Assembly (NCBI RefSeq): GCF_040529055.1
Contig: NZ_CP132342.1
Location: 4,462,001 to 4,526,000 of the forward strand
From: Xanthomonas sontii
GTDB taxonomy: Bacteria > Pseudomonadota > Gammaproteobacteria > Xanthomonadales > Xanthomonadaceae
Reading direction: 5' to 3'
DNA: 64,000 nt
The notes beneath the pieces are model-generated. The model made no database searches. It had not been told where the DNA came from and worked only from the letters and a program-made list of their open reading frames with translations. A program made the translations under genes and the position numbers. The first letter of the stretch is position 1. Every line of letters begins with the position of its first letter. Positions 31,356 through 39,566 of the stretch are shown in pieces.

Positions 31356-31971
31356 CAAGTACGTGGTCGGCAGCGGTGCGCTGCTGCGCTGGGCGCTGGC
31401 GGCCTGGGCCGAGGCGGCGCCGGAGTGCGTGCTGCACCCGGTGGACGTGGCCCAGGGCAAGGACTACCGCTTCGACCTGGATGCCCTACACGCACTGGCC
31501 GACACCGGCGCCACCGCCTTCGTCGCCTGGGGCGCGCAGTTCCTCAACTTCCGCCGCCAGGAGCTGATGGGCGAACTGAAGGCGCGCGGCTTCAGGATGC
31601 CGCCGCTGATCTGCCGCGGCGCGCAGGTGGCCGCGAGCGCGCGCGTCGGCGAGAACTGCGCGATCGGCGCCGGCGCCATCGTCGATGCGCACTGCGACAT
31701 CGGTTTCAACGCCTGGATCGGCGCGGCGGCGGTGCTGGAATCGGCGGTCAAGGTCGGCGCCTCGGCATGGATCGAGGCCGGCGTGACGCTCGGTGCCGAC
31801 GCGCAGATCGGCGCCCAGGCCACGCTCGGCCGGCAGGTCGACATCGGCCCCGGCGTGCGCATCGGCAAACGCTGCCAGATCGAGATCCCCGGCCGCTACC
31901 GCAGCGACATCGCCACCGGCACCCACCACCTCAGCGGCTTCCGCAGCCCGGTGCTGATTCTCGGCGGGTGA
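31345..31971 (+). CDS. Left-handed beta-helix (hexapeptide repeat) acyltransferase, NeuD-like
   Basis: 208 residues. The N-terminal 90 residues form a small domain with a Rossmann-like feel (FVAWGAQFLNFRRQELMGELKARG). The C-terminal part has at least eight hexapeptide turns such as ASARVGENCAIGAGAIV, HCDIGFNAWIG and LGADAQIGAQATLG, the fold of O- or N-acyltransferases that act on sugars. This layout resembles NeuD/PglD-type enzymes. It is translated from within the end of the Rieske gene. A role in acylating an oxidised small molecule or glycan is an inference from this coupling. Confidence 0.8.
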   Translation: MSSDKYVVGSGALLRWALAAWAEAAPECVLHPVDVAQGKDYRFDLDALHALADTGATAFVAWGAQFLNFRRQELMGELKARGFRMPPLICRGAQVAASARVGENCAIGAGAIVDAHCDIGFNAWIGAAAVLESAVKVGASAWIEAGVTLGADAQIGAQATLGRQVDIGPGVRIGKRCQIEIPGRYRSDIATGTHHLSGFRSPVLILGG

Positions 31972-31989
31972 GTGGCCGCCTCGGCGGCC

Positions 31990-32017
31990 GGGAATCGGGA
32001 ATCGGGATTGGGGAATC
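31990..32017. repeat. GGGAATC-type heptamer array (left arm of inverted pair)
   Basis: Four tandem heptamers: GGGAATC, GGGAATC, GGGATTG, GGGAATC. The inverted partner is at 32224-32251. The same four-plus-four layout occurs near obgE. Confidence 0.9.
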
Positions 32018-32223
32018 GTAAAAGCGCTGGGTCTGCTGCCCCCGGCGTGACGGCACGCGGCCGATGGATGCACACCGCCGACGCCCGCCAAGTCGACACC
32101 CGGGCTGCCCGCCTCTGCATACCGCGCGACTTCAGCACCTTCCCGGTCCTCAAAAGCGGATGCCGCACGCAGGTGGGTAGCCGGCTCCCCTAGACCCGCC
32201 CGCCCCCATGAACCCGCTTCCAC

Positions 32224-32251
32224 GATTCCCCATTCCCGATTCCCCACTCCC
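32224..32251. repeat. GATTCCC-type heptamer array (right arm of inverted pair)
   Basis: Four tandem heptamers: GATTCCC, CATTCCC, GATTCCC, CACTCCC. It is the inverted counterpart of the array at 31990-32017. Confidence 0.9.
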
Positions 32252-32267
32252 CGCCTCTTGCAACCTG

Positions 32268-32283
32268 ATATCAATTTGATATC
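32268..32283. promoter_or_regulatory. AT-rich palindrome upstream of the SPFH operon
   Basis: GATATCAATTTGATATC is centred about 40 bases upstream of the start codon of the SPFH gene. It is a perfect inverted repeat of GATATCAA around one T and stands out from its very GC-rich surroundings. An operator for a ribbon-helix-helix or other repressor is possible, including the small Arc-like protein encoded downstream, but no direct evidence exists. Confidence 0.45.
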
Positions 32284-32313
32284 TTTCCGTCCAACCACCC
32301 AAGGACGTCCACC

Positions 32314-33186
32314 ATGAAAGAGCAGCCCCGTTCCTCCCTGCCCGGCATCCCGATGATCGTGGGCCTGGTCCTGGTGTTCGTGGCCGGCGCCGGCGCGATC
32401 ATCGCCACCGGCGTGCTGCAGCCGTCGGCGATGCCGTGGACCCTGCTGGTCGCGATCCCGGTGCTGACCGTCGCGCTGTTCCTGGTGGTCGGCCTGTACG
32501 CACTGGAACCGAACCAGGCCGCGGTGCTGAGCCTGTTCGGCCGCTACGTGGGCACGGTCAAGGACCCGGGCCTGCGCTGGAACAACCCCTTCTTCAGCAA
32601 GCGCAAGGTCAGCCAGCGCGTGCGCAACTTCGAGAGCGGGCGGCTCAAGGTCAACGAGCTGGACGGCAGCCCGATCGAGATCGCTGCGGTGATCGTGTGG
32701 CAGGTGATGGATGCCTCCGAGGCGGTCTACAACGTCGACGACTACGAGAGCTTCGTGCACATCCAGTCCGAGGCGGCACTGCGCGCGATGGCCACCAGCT
32801 ATCCCTACGACCAGCACGAGGACGGGCAGATCTCGCTGCGCAGCCATCCCAACGAGATCAGCGAACAGCTCAAGCGCCACCTCGACGAACGCCTGACCCA
32901 GGCCGGCGTGGACGTGATCGAGGCGCGCATCAGCCACCTCGCCTACGCCCCGGAGATCGCCCAGGCGATGCTGCAGCGGCAGCAGGCCAATGCGGTGATC
33001 GCCGCGCGCACGCGCATCGTCGCCGGCGCGGTGGGCATGGTCGAGATGGCCCTGGCGGAACTGCAGAAGAACGGCGTGGTCGCGCTGGACGAGGAGCGCA
33101 AGGCGCACATGGTCAGCAACCTGCTGACCGTGCTGTGCTCGGACCGCGGCACCCAGCCGATCGTCAACGCCGGCTCGCTGTACTGA
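32314..33186 (+). CDS. SPFH/stomatin-like membrane protein
   Basis: 290 residues. Two hydrophobic segments at the N-terminus (about 12-34 and 41-62) are followed by the SPFH domain: [54 protein letters not shown], then [21 protein letters not shown] short coiled stretch follows and the protein ends in [16 protein letters not shown] proteins form ring-like scaffolds in membrane microdomains. It is followed at once by three small genes, which forms a compact group. The usual partner NfeD is absent. Confidence 0.88.
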   Translation: MKEQPRSSLPGIPMIVGLVLVFVAGAGAIIATGVLQPSAMPWTLLVAIPVLTVALFLVVGLYALEPNQAAVLSLFGRYVGTVKDPGLRWNNPFFSKRKVSQRVRNFESGRLKVNELDGSPIEIAAVIVWQVMDASEAVYNVDDYESFVHIQSEAALRAMATSYPYDQHEDGQISLRSHPNEISEQLKRHLDERLTQAGVDVIEARISHLAYAPEIAQAMLQRQQANAVIAARTRIVAGAVGMVEMALAELQKNGVVALDEERKAHMVSNLLTVLCSDRGTQPIVNAGSLY

Positions 33187-33193
33187 GGTGCCG

Positions 33194-33490
33194 ATGTCCA
33201 TGCACGCCGCCATCGCGCCGCTGGCGCTCGCCCTCTCCGGCCTGCCGGCCCTGGTCATCGCCGCCTGGGTCGGCGGCAAGGGCGACGACCGCGCGCGCGG
33301 GCTGGGCCTGCGCTGGGCGCTGATCGGCCTGGCGATCCTGCTCGGCGCGGCGGCGCTGTACTGGACCGGCGGCCAGCGCGCCGGCGTCTATGCGGTGGCG
33401 ATCGCACTGCTGCTGACGGTGAACGCGCTGATCGTGTCGATGCTGCTGCACCTGCGACGCAGCGACGCCGCGCGGCGGGAGCGGTCATGA
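33194..33490 (+). CDS. Small membrane protein of the SPFH operon
   Basis: 98 residues with three hydrophobic segments (about 5-25, 38-58 and 66-88) and a basic C-terminal end. No family recognised. The ATG at 33194 has a GAGG ribosome binding site 6 bases upstream; GTG at 33188 and ATG at 33200 are alternatives. It overlaps the next gene by ATGA. Confidence 0.6.
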   Translation: MSMHAAIAPLALALSGLPALVIAAWVGGKGDDRARGLGLRWALIGLAILLGAAALYWTGGQRAGVYAVAIALLLTVNALIVSMLLHLRRSDAARRERS

Positions 33491-33666
33491 GCGAGAAGAA
33501 GGCCTATCCGCTGCGCATCAACGCCGACGTGCTGGCGGCGGCGCAGCGCTGGGCCGACGACGAACTGCGCAGCCTCAACGCGCAGATCGAATACGTGTTG
33601 CGCGACGCGCTGCGCAAGGCGGGCCGGCTGCCCAAGCCCGGCGACGACAAGGAACGCACCTCATGA
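33487..33666 (+). CDS. Arc-like ribbon-helix-helix DNA-binding protein
   Basis: A 59-residue protein. The sequence YPLRINADVLAAAQRWADDE and RSLNAQIEYVLRDAL fit the Arc/CopG ribbon-helix-helix fold, with the strand at residues 7-12 that would contact DNA. It is likely a dimeric repressor; no toxin gene lies adjacent. Its start overlaps the stop of the small membrane-protein gene and its stop overlaps the next start, so it is produced with the SPFH protein and may regulate that operon. Confidence 0.75.
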   Translation: MSEKKAYPLRINADVLAAAQRWADDELRSLNAQIEYVLRDALRKAGRLPKPGDDKERTS

Positions 33667-33839
33667 GCAAGCGCTGGGAGTACCTCACCGTCGAGGCCAA
33701 GACCACGCTGATGCTGGGTCTGAAACTGGACGAACTGCAGGCCGACCTGAACAAGCACGGCAAGCTCGGCTGGGAACTGGTCAACGTCATCGCACTACCG
33801 GGCACCAAGCCGCTGCTGCTGTTCAAGCGGGAGGGCTGA
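33663..33839 (+). CDS. DUF4177-type small protein
   Basis: 58 residues. RWEYLTVEAKTT near the start and LNKHGKLGWELVNVIALPG followed by LLFKR near the end form the DUF4177 pattern (short beta-rich domain with a G-W-E-L-V core). Function unknown. It overlaps the Arc-like gene by ATGA and is one base away from the esterase gene. Confidence 0.75.
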   Translation: MSKRWEYLTVEAKTTLMLGLKLDELQADLNKHGKLGWELVNVIALPGTKPLLLFKREG

Positions 33840-33840
33840 C

Positions 33841-35166
33841 ATGCGCCGGCATCGGGTCCTCGCGGCTGTGCTGACGGCGCTGTTCGCTCCGCTCACGGTG
33901 CTGGCCGCGACGCCGCAGCAGACTGCCAGCGCGCTGCTGGATCGCCTGCAGGCCGGCGACCTGGCCGCGGTCGAGGCCGAGTTCACCCCGGCGATGGCCA
34001 AGGCGGTGCCACCCGAAAAGCTGGCCCAGGCCTGGCGCACGCTGTCCACGCAACTGGGCGCGCTGCAGCAGCGCGGCCCGGCCAGCGAACGCGAGCAGCA
34101 CGGGCTGCGCGTGATCGAACAGCGCCTGCAGTTCGAGCGTGGCGCACTGCTGGCGCATGTGTCGATCGACGCGGACGGCAGGATCGCCGGCCTGCTGTTC
34201 ACTCCCGCACCACCGCCGGCACCGACGCCGCCCGCCGCCGACGCCGGCTTCAGCGAACAGGCGTTTGCGGTCGGTCCGCTGCCGGGCACGCTGGCCCTGC
34301 CGGCAGGCAAGGGTCCGTTCCCGGCGGTGGTCCTGGTGCACGGCTCGGGCCCGCAGGACCGCGACGAGACCATCGGCCCGAACCGTCCGTTCCTCGACGT
34401 CGCCCGCGGGCTTGCCACGCAGGGCATCGCGGTGCTGCGCTACGACAAGCGCACCTTCGCCTTGCCGGAGAGCTTTGCCGGGCGCATCAACCAGGGGTTC
34501 ACCATGGACGACGAGACCACCGACGACGCCGTCGCCGCGGTGGCGGCGCTGGCGCGCACGCCCGGCATCGACCCTGCGCGCATCGTGGTGATGGGCCACA
34601 GTCAGGGCGGCATGCTCGCCGCCCGCATCGCACGCCGCTCCGGCAAGACCGCCGGCATCGTGCTGTGGGCGGCGCCGGCGCGACCGCTGCTGGACCTGTT
34701 GATCGAGCAGAACCGCTACCTGCTGAGCCAGGAACATCCACCGTCGCCGCAGCGGCAGGTGGCGCTGGCCGAGCTCGAGCGCCGCGTGGCCAAGGTCCGC
34801 GGCAGTGGCGAGGTCGCGCGCAGCGATTCGCCATTGGACGTACCCGCCACCTATTGGCGCGCGATCGAACAGGTCGATCCGGTCGCCGACGTCCGCGCGC
34901 TCGGGCCGATGCCGGTGCTGTGGCTGCAGGGCGAGCGCGATTTCCAGGTCACCGCGCCGGACTGGCAACGGTGGCAACAGGCGCTGGCCGACGATCCGCA
35001 TGCCACCCTGCACCGCTACGCCGCGCTGAACCACCTGGGCATCGCCGGCAGCGGCGCCCCCGGACCGGCCGAGTACGCCACGCCCGGCCACGTCGACCCG
35101 GCCCTGATCGCCGATGTCGCCGCCTGGGTGCGCGCCCTGCCCGCCAGCCACGGCGCCGCACCATGA
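33841..35166 (+). CDS. Exported alpha/beta hydrolase with N-terminal DUF3887-like domain
   Basis: 441 residues. A signal peptide (cleavage near residue 23, LAA-TP) is followed by a DUF3887-like segment (LLDRLQAGDLAAVEAEFTPAMA) to about 120, a Pro/Ala linker, and an alpha/beta-hydrolase domain. The oxyanion-hole part is VVLVHGSGPQDRDE, the nucleophile is in VVMGHSQGGMLAAR, the acid near VLWLQGERDFQV and the His in ALNHLGIAG. It is probably a periplasmic esterase or peptidase. It overlaps the following PH-type gene by ATGA. Confidence 0.85.
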   Translation: MRRHRVLAAVLTALFAPLTVLAATPQQTASALLDRLQAGDLAAVEAEFTPAMAKAVPPEKLAQAWRTLSTQLGALQQRGPASEREQHGLRVIEQRLQFERGALLAHVSIDADGRIAGLLFTPAPPPAPTPPAADAGFSEQAFAVGPLPGTLALPAGKGPFPAVVLVHGSGPQDRDETIGPNRPFLDVARGLATQGIAVLRYDKRTFALPESFAGRINQGFTMDDETTDDAVAAVAALARTPGIDPARIVVMGHSQGGMLAARIARRSGKTAGIVLWAAPARPLLDLLIEQNRYLLSQEHPPSPQRQVALAELERRVAKVRGSGEVARSDSPLDVPATYWRAIEQVDPVADVRALGPMPVLWLQGERDFQVTAPDWQRWQQALADDPHATLHRYAALNHLGIAGSGAPGPAEYATPGHVDPALIADVAAWVRALPASHGAAP

Positions 35167-35756
35167 GCCGGCTGCGATCCACGTCGCCCTCCCCGGCGCG
35201 GCGGTATCCGGTGGCGCCGGCGCATCGGCTGGGCCTGGCCTTGTGGCTGTGGCTGCCGCTGCTGCTCGTCGCCGCCGTGATCGCTGCCTTCGCGCTGCAC
35301 GCCGCGCGACCCGGTGCGCTGTGGTGGCATTTCGGGCTGCTGGCGCTGATCGGCGTGGCCGGCACCGCCACCTTCGCGCGGCAGCGCGTGCTGCTGCACG
35401 AGGGCCTGGTGGAAGTGCGTGCGACGTTCCTGACCAAGCGCGTACCGCTGGCCGCGCTGCGCCTGGGGGACGCGCGCGTGATCGCGCTGTCCGAGCACAC
35501 CGGCTTCAAGCCGGCCTTGAAGCTGCTCGGTTTCGGCTACCCCGGTTTCCATGCCGGCCACTACCGCACCCGCGACGGGCACAAGGCGTTCTGCCTGATC
35601 ACCAGCGATCGCGTCCTGGCCGTTCCGCTGCACGCCGGCGGCTGGCTGCTGCTCAGCGTCGAACACCCCAGGCAGGTGCTGCAGGAATGGCAGACGCTCG
35701 CGGCGCAAGCACACGGCGGCGAAGACACGCGCGGCACGGCGCGCCGCATGGCCTGA
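35163..35756 (+). CDS. Membrane protein with bacterial PH-like domain
   Basis: 197 residues. Two hydrophobic segments lie at about residues 24-45 and 52-70. The remainder (VLLHEGLVEVRATFLTKRVPLAALRLGDARVIAL and then DRVLAVPLHAGGWLLLSVEHP) resembles a bacterial pleckstrin-homology domain such as DUF2244/PH_10 types. Function unknown. It overlaps the stop of the hydrolase gene. Confidence 0.65.
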   Translation: MSRLRSTSPSPARRYPVAPAHRLGLALWLWLPLLLVAAVIAAFALHAARPGALWWHFGLLALIGVAGTATFARQRVLLHEGLVEVRATFLTKRVPLAALRLGDARVIALSEHTGFKPALKLLGFGYPGFHAGHYRTRDGHKAFCLITSDRVLAVPLHAGGWLLLSVEHPRQVLQEWQTLAAQAHGGEDTRGTARRMA

Positions 35757-36005
35757 GTCCGGCGCACCTCGCCGCGTCGGCCGCTACTGCGACCTGCCGC
35801 GCAGGACACGACATGCTGCGCGCTGCGGCAAGGTCTCGCCGCGCGACGCGCCCGATCCGTGGAGCACACCGCGTCGAGCGTTCTGGCGTACGCGAAGCGA
35901 TATATGCTGGGCCACCAGCCACGCGCGTCTTCGTCGCCAGCCGCGCGCGTCGCGACGACGGCGACGACGCCGCCGCCTCCACATGACGCCTCAAGGATCG
36001 GTCCG

Positions 36006-36824
36006 ATGGACCACACCGCGCCCCGCGAGACTCCCGCCACCGCACCGGCGCTGCCGCCGACGCTGTCGGCGCGGCTGCACGGCCTGCACTGGCACCGCAA
36101 TCTGGTCGGCGAAGCCGGCGCCATGGTCTATCGGCTCGGCGGCACCGGCACGCCGGACCTGTACCTCAAGCGCGGCACCGGCGCCTCGCACGACGACGTG
36201 GTGGACGAGTTCGCGCGGCTGCACTGGCTGCGCGGAACGGGCTGCGTGCCGCGCGTGCTGCATTTCGAGGCCGACGCCGCCGGCGCCTGGCTGCTGAGCG
36301 AAGCGCTGCCGGGCAGGACCGCCTACCAATGGCTGCAGGACGCGCCCGCGCAGGCGCAACGCATCGCGCAGGCGCTGGCCGAGTTCCTGCGCCGCTTCCA
36401 CGCCACGCCGATCGACAGCTGTCCGTTCAACGCCACTCACCCGCTGCGCCTGGCCGCTGCGCACCGCCGGCTGCAGGCGGGCCTGGTCGACACCGAGGAC
36501 TTCAACGCCGCGCGTGCCGGCTGGTCGGCGGAGGCGGTGTGGCAGGCGATGACCGCGTTGCTGCCGCTGGACAACGAACGCGTGCTGAGCCACGGCGACT
36601 ACTCGCTGGACAACATCCTGCTCGACGCGCCGGACCACGTGGTCGGCGTGATCGACCTCGGCCGCGCCGGCGTCGCCGACCCGTACCAGGACCTGGCGAT
36701 CCTGGCCAGTTGCCTGGACGAATTCGACCCGGCGCTCGCCGATCGCTTCTTCGCCGCGTACGGCATCGCCACGCCGGACCTCACGCGGCTGCAGTTCCAC
36801 CAGTTGCTCGACGAGTTCTTCTGA
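36006..36824 (+). CDS. Aminoglycoside 3'-phosphotransferase-like kinase (APH(3') family)
   Basis: 272 residues, the usual APH(3') length. The ATP-site Lys is in DLYLKRG. The catalytic loop is His196-Gly-Asp198-YSLDN. The magnesium-binding motif is Asp217-Leu-Gly, and the family end GVADPYQDLA and LLDEFF is clear, as in APH(3')-II. Members phosphorylate the 3' hydroxyl of kanamycin and neomycin. It sits among ordinary chromosomal genes with the same GC bias, without integrase or IS nearby, so it looks like an intrinsic rather than newly acquired gene. Actual resistance is not proven by sequence. Confidence 0.85.
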   Translation: MDHTAPRETPATAPALPPTLSARLHGLHWHRNLVGEAGAMVYRLGGTGTPDLYLKRGTGASHDDVVDEFARLHWLRGTGCVPRVLHFEADAAGAWLLSEALPGRTAYQWLQDAPAQAQRIAQALAEFLRRFHATPIDSCPFNATHPLRLAAAHRRLQAGLVDTEDFNAARAGWSAEAVWQAMTALLPLDNERVLSHGDYSLDNILLDAPDHVVGVIDLGRAGVADPYQDLAILASCLDEFDPALADRFFAAYGIATPDLTRLQFHQLLDEFF

Positions 36825-36906
36825 GCCGCGTCTGCCGCGTCGTGTGCAACGCGGCAGGATCGCCCCGCGACTGGCCGCCCGCGCTGCTTGGCCCTACCCT
36901 GTGCCG

Positions 36907-37716
36907 ATGCGCACCGTCCCCAGCCTGCTGCTCAACACCGAGACCATTGAACTGCTGCCGGCCGCGCGACTGCGCGCGCGCAGCAACGCCGACGCGCGCC
37001 AGCTCGCGCAGGCGACCTGGCTGCTGCGGCGCAAGCACGACGGGCGCTACCTGGCGACCGCGAACGCACACGGACTGCACGCGCTGGTGCCGCGACTGAT
37101 GCACGAACCCGGCATCGACGCGGCCCTGGATCGCCTCGACGCGCTGCCCGCACGCGGCACGATGGCGGCTGATGAGACCTGGTTGCCGCTGCACGCGCTG
37201 CAGGCCCAACTGGACCAGTTGGGCCTGGCCGCCGACGCCTACGCGCAACGCACCGGCCTGCCGCTGCAGCCGGAACCGGCCACCCTGCACGCGGCCGGCG
37301 ACGACCGCTACCGACGCCCGCTGTGGCTGAGCGCCGGCGCCGCACGCGCCTGGCACGCGCTGCGCCATGCCGCCGCGCGCGATGGCGTGGTGCTGGAGGC
37401 GATCTCCGGCTATCGCAGCCACGCGTATCAGCTGGGCATTTTTGCCCGCAAGTTCGTCCGCGGGCAGTCCCTGGAGCAGATCCTCGCGGTCAATGCCGCG
37501 CCGGGCTTCAGCGAGCACCACAGCGGGCACGCCCTGGACATCGGCACACCCGGCGAGCCGCCGGCCGAGGAAAGTTTCGAGCGCACGCCGGCCTTCGCCT
37601 GGCTGCGCGACCACGCCGGCGCCTTCGGCTACCGCATGAGCTATCCGCGCGACAACCCGCATGGCATCGTCTACGAACCCTGGCACTGGTGCTGGCAGGA
37701 GGCCGCTTGCGCATGA
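36907..37716 (+). CDS. D-alanyl-D-alanine carboxypeptidase, VanY family (M15B)
   Basis: 269 residues. The zinc-peptidase core is SGYRSHAYQ, GFSEHHSGHALDIG with the His and Asp ligands, and YEPWHW with the last His. The N-terminal 110 residues are not recognised. No clear signal peptide is seen, which is odd for an enzyme on peptidoglycan, so the start may be wrong or export may use another route. It overlaps the next gene by ATGA. Confidence 0.85.
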   Translation: MRTVPSLLLNTETIELLPAARLRARSNADARQLAQATWLLRRKHDGRYLATANAHGLHALVPRLMHEPGIDAALDRLDALPARGTMAADETWLPLHALQAQLDQLGLAADAYAQRTGLPLQPEPATLHAAGDDRYRRPLWLSAGAARAWHALRHAAARDGVVLEAISGYRSHAYQLGIFARKFVRGQSLEQILAVNAAPGFSEHHSGHALDIGTPGEPPAEESFERTPAFAWLRDHAGAFGYRMSYPRDNPHGIVYEPWHWCWQEAACA

Positions 37717-38309
37717 CCCGTTCCGACACCCGCCGGCCGCGCGCCGGCACCGCCGCCTGGCGGGCCTTGACCCTGCTGGCCCTGGCCCTGCCCACCTGCG
37801 CCGCCGCGCAATGGCACGACCGGCAGGGCCAGGCGCTGCCGGACAGCGCCGAGCGCGGCCACGACAAGGCCTTCGCCGCCGCACTGCAGATCGCCGACGA
37901 CGCCGACTTCAGCGCGTTCGCGCAGGAGTGGGGGCAGACCGAGGCCGCGCATGCGCCGAACCTGCGCACGATCGCGCGCGTGCAGCGCGGCCAGTTGCTG
38001 CGCGTGGCGCTGCTGTACGCCGGCTGCGCGCCCAGCCCCAACAACGGTGGCGCCTGCGATGCGCAGATGAGCCTGCGCGTGCTCGGCCCCGACGGCAACA
38101 CCACCCTGCAGGACCCGATGCGGCCGCTGGGCATGGGCGGCCCACCGGCCGCCGCCGGCCTGCTGGAACTGGCGCCGCTGTCGGTGCAACTGCGTTTCGA
38201 GGACAGCGACCCGCTCGGTACCTACACCGTGCAGGTCACGGTCAACGATCCCAGCCAGGACGCGTGGGTGCGGTTGAAGGCGCAGGTGGACCTGGTCGGC
38301 GACCAGTAA
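37713..38309 (+). CDS. Exported protein of unknown function
   Basis: 198 residues with a signal peptide (hydrophobic segment at about 16-30, cleavage near CAAA-QW). Mature part beta-rich with two cysteines in AGCAPSPNNGGAC, probably a disulfide. No family recognised. Coupled to the VanY-like gene by ATGA, hence a possible envelope role. Confidence 0.65.
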   Translation: MTRSDTRRPRAGTAAWRALTLLALALPTCAAAQWHDRQGQALPDSAERGHDKAFAAALQIADDADFSAFAQEWGQTEAAHAPNLRTIARVQRGQLLRVALLYAGCAPSPNNGGACDAQMSLRVLGPDGNTTLQDPMRPLGMGGPPAAAGLLELAPLSVQLRFEDSDPLGTYTVQVTVNDPSQDAWVRLKAQVDLVGDQ

Positions 38310-38437
38310 TAGCCGCGGCGTAGGAGCACTGCGGCCGACTCAGCCCTATCGAGATGCACCGGCACACTTTGCAACAATGAAGTTTTTTGCGGCGCTGGCC
38401 GATAACGATGTCTCGCCCAACGCAAGGATGTCGCCTC

Positions 38438-38968
38438 GTGCCGGAAAACCCCTATGCCACGCCGCAAGCGCAGAGCGCACAAAGCGCACCACCTCTGGCG
38501 AAAGCACCCGATACCATCACACGCAAGATCGCGGTCGGTTGTATTGTTGCCTGGCTGAGCGCTGCGATCAGCCTCATCTTCGCGATCATGCAATTCGCGA
38601 ATGGCAGCGTTGGCGGCGGCATCCTCTTCAGCATCGACGTCGTGCTGATCGGGGTGTGCGCCTACGGCCTGCATCGCCATAGTAGGATCGCCGCGCTTCT
38701 GCTGGTGGGGTACTGCATTCTGGCGCGACTGATCTTGCTGGCGTCCGGCAATCTCAATGGGATGGTGCTGGGCGTGATCATCCTGCTGGTCTACTTAAGT
38801 GCCGCGCGAGGCACCTTCCAGTACCACCGTTGGCTGCAGCAGGAGCGACGCTTCCCGTCGTCGCAACGGCCAAGGCTCAGTGACGACCCGTTGTTCCGCA
38901 TACGTCCACCTGAGTCCACGACCGCTGAAGCAGCCATCACGGACGTACCCGTGCCGCCAGCACACTGA
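38438..38968 (+). CDS. Small membrane protein of unknown function
   Basis: 176 residues from the GTG at 38438, giving a start PENPYATPQAQSAQ, a Pro/Tyr-rich opening often seen at the N-terminus of xanthomonad membrane proteins. Four hydrophobic segments lie between about residues 32 and 125. The C-terminal tail is hydrophilic. AAGGA lies about 10 bases upstream. An ATG at 38408 would add ten residues without similarity. The G+C content is a little lower than in neighbouring genes. Confidence 0.6.
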   Translation: MPENPYATPQAQSAQSAPPLAKAPDTITRKIAVGCIVAWLSAAISLIFAIMQFANGSVGGGILFSIDVVLIGVCAYGLHRHSRIAALLLVGYCILARLILLASGNLNGMVLGVIILLVYLSAARGTFQYHRWLQQERRFPSSQRPRLSDDPLFRIRPPESTTAEAAITDVPVPPAH

Positions 38969-39093
38969 AGCGACACATAGCGCCGCCGCCAGGCCCACGG
39001 GCGGCAGCGCGACGCCAGGATGCGTGCTGGCGCACACCCGACCGCCGCCATCAGTTGCCTGATCCGGACTGCGAGTTTAAGCCCGCCCTGAGT

Positions 39094-39465
39094 TCAGCGC
39101 CGCAGCGCGTCCACCGCCCACAGCAGCCAGCCCAGCATCAGCGTGGTGCCACCGATCGGCGCCAGACGCGTCGGCCACTGCGCCAGCGCGTTGCCGGCCA
39201 GGCTGCCGGAGAACAGCACGGTGCCTAGCAGCAACAGACACAGCGCCAGGCGCCCGAGCAGGCGCTCGCTGCGGCGTCCCAGCGCCGCCAGCGCCACGCC
39301 GTGGCCGAAGGCGTACAGCGCCGCGGTCTGCAGGTGCGATTGCGCCAGGGGCTCGGCCACCCCGTGCGAGGCATAGGCGGACAGGCCGATGGACACGGCC
39401 GCCAGCAGCGCGCCGGCACTGCACAGCCAGAACGGCCCGCGCGTACGGCGATCGAACGTCAGCAT
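39094..39465 (-). CDS. DUF423 membrane protein
   Basis: 123 residues, four membrane segments, with the family features GLSAYASHG near the first segment, LQTAALYAFGHGVAL, and LFSGSLAGNAL plus APIGGTTLMLGWLLW at the end. Function is unknown in all species. A strong ribosome binding site (GGAGGAAA) sits just upstream of the ATG at 39465, which rules out the longer frame. Confidence 0.88.
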   Translation of the reverse strand: MLTFDRRTRGPFWLCSAGALLAAVSIGLSAYASHGVAEPLAQSHLQTAALYAFGHGVALAALGRRSERLLGRLALCLLLLGTVLFSGSLAGNALAQWPTRLAPIGGTTLMLGWLLWAVDALRR

Positions 39466-39511
39466 GAGGGTTTCCTCCGGGAGCGCGGCAGCGTTTGCCG
39501 GCCCCATAAAC

Positions 39512-39540
39512 AGAACGCGCCGCAAGATGCGGCGCGTTCC
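39512..39540 (-). terminator. Hairpin after the SRPBCC gene
   Basis: An 11-base perfect stem AACGCGCCGCA / TGCGGCGCGTT with a three-base loop lies 27 bases after the stop at 39567. No U run follows, so it is a weaker terminator or an mRNA-stabilising end. Confidence 0.55.
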
Positions 39541-39566
39541 GGTTCACTCGTCCACCAGGGCAGGAC

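Larger units (their letters stand above)
31972..32313. other. Intergenic stretch holding an inverted heptamer-array pair
   Basis: About 340 bases between the acyltransferase and the SPFH gene. It holds the two heptamer arrays listed separately and 206 bases between them without a supported gene. The promoter of the SPFH operon presumably lies in the AT-richer part near 32265-32295 (ATATCAATTTGATATC is an almost perfect palindrome there). Confidence 0.5.
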
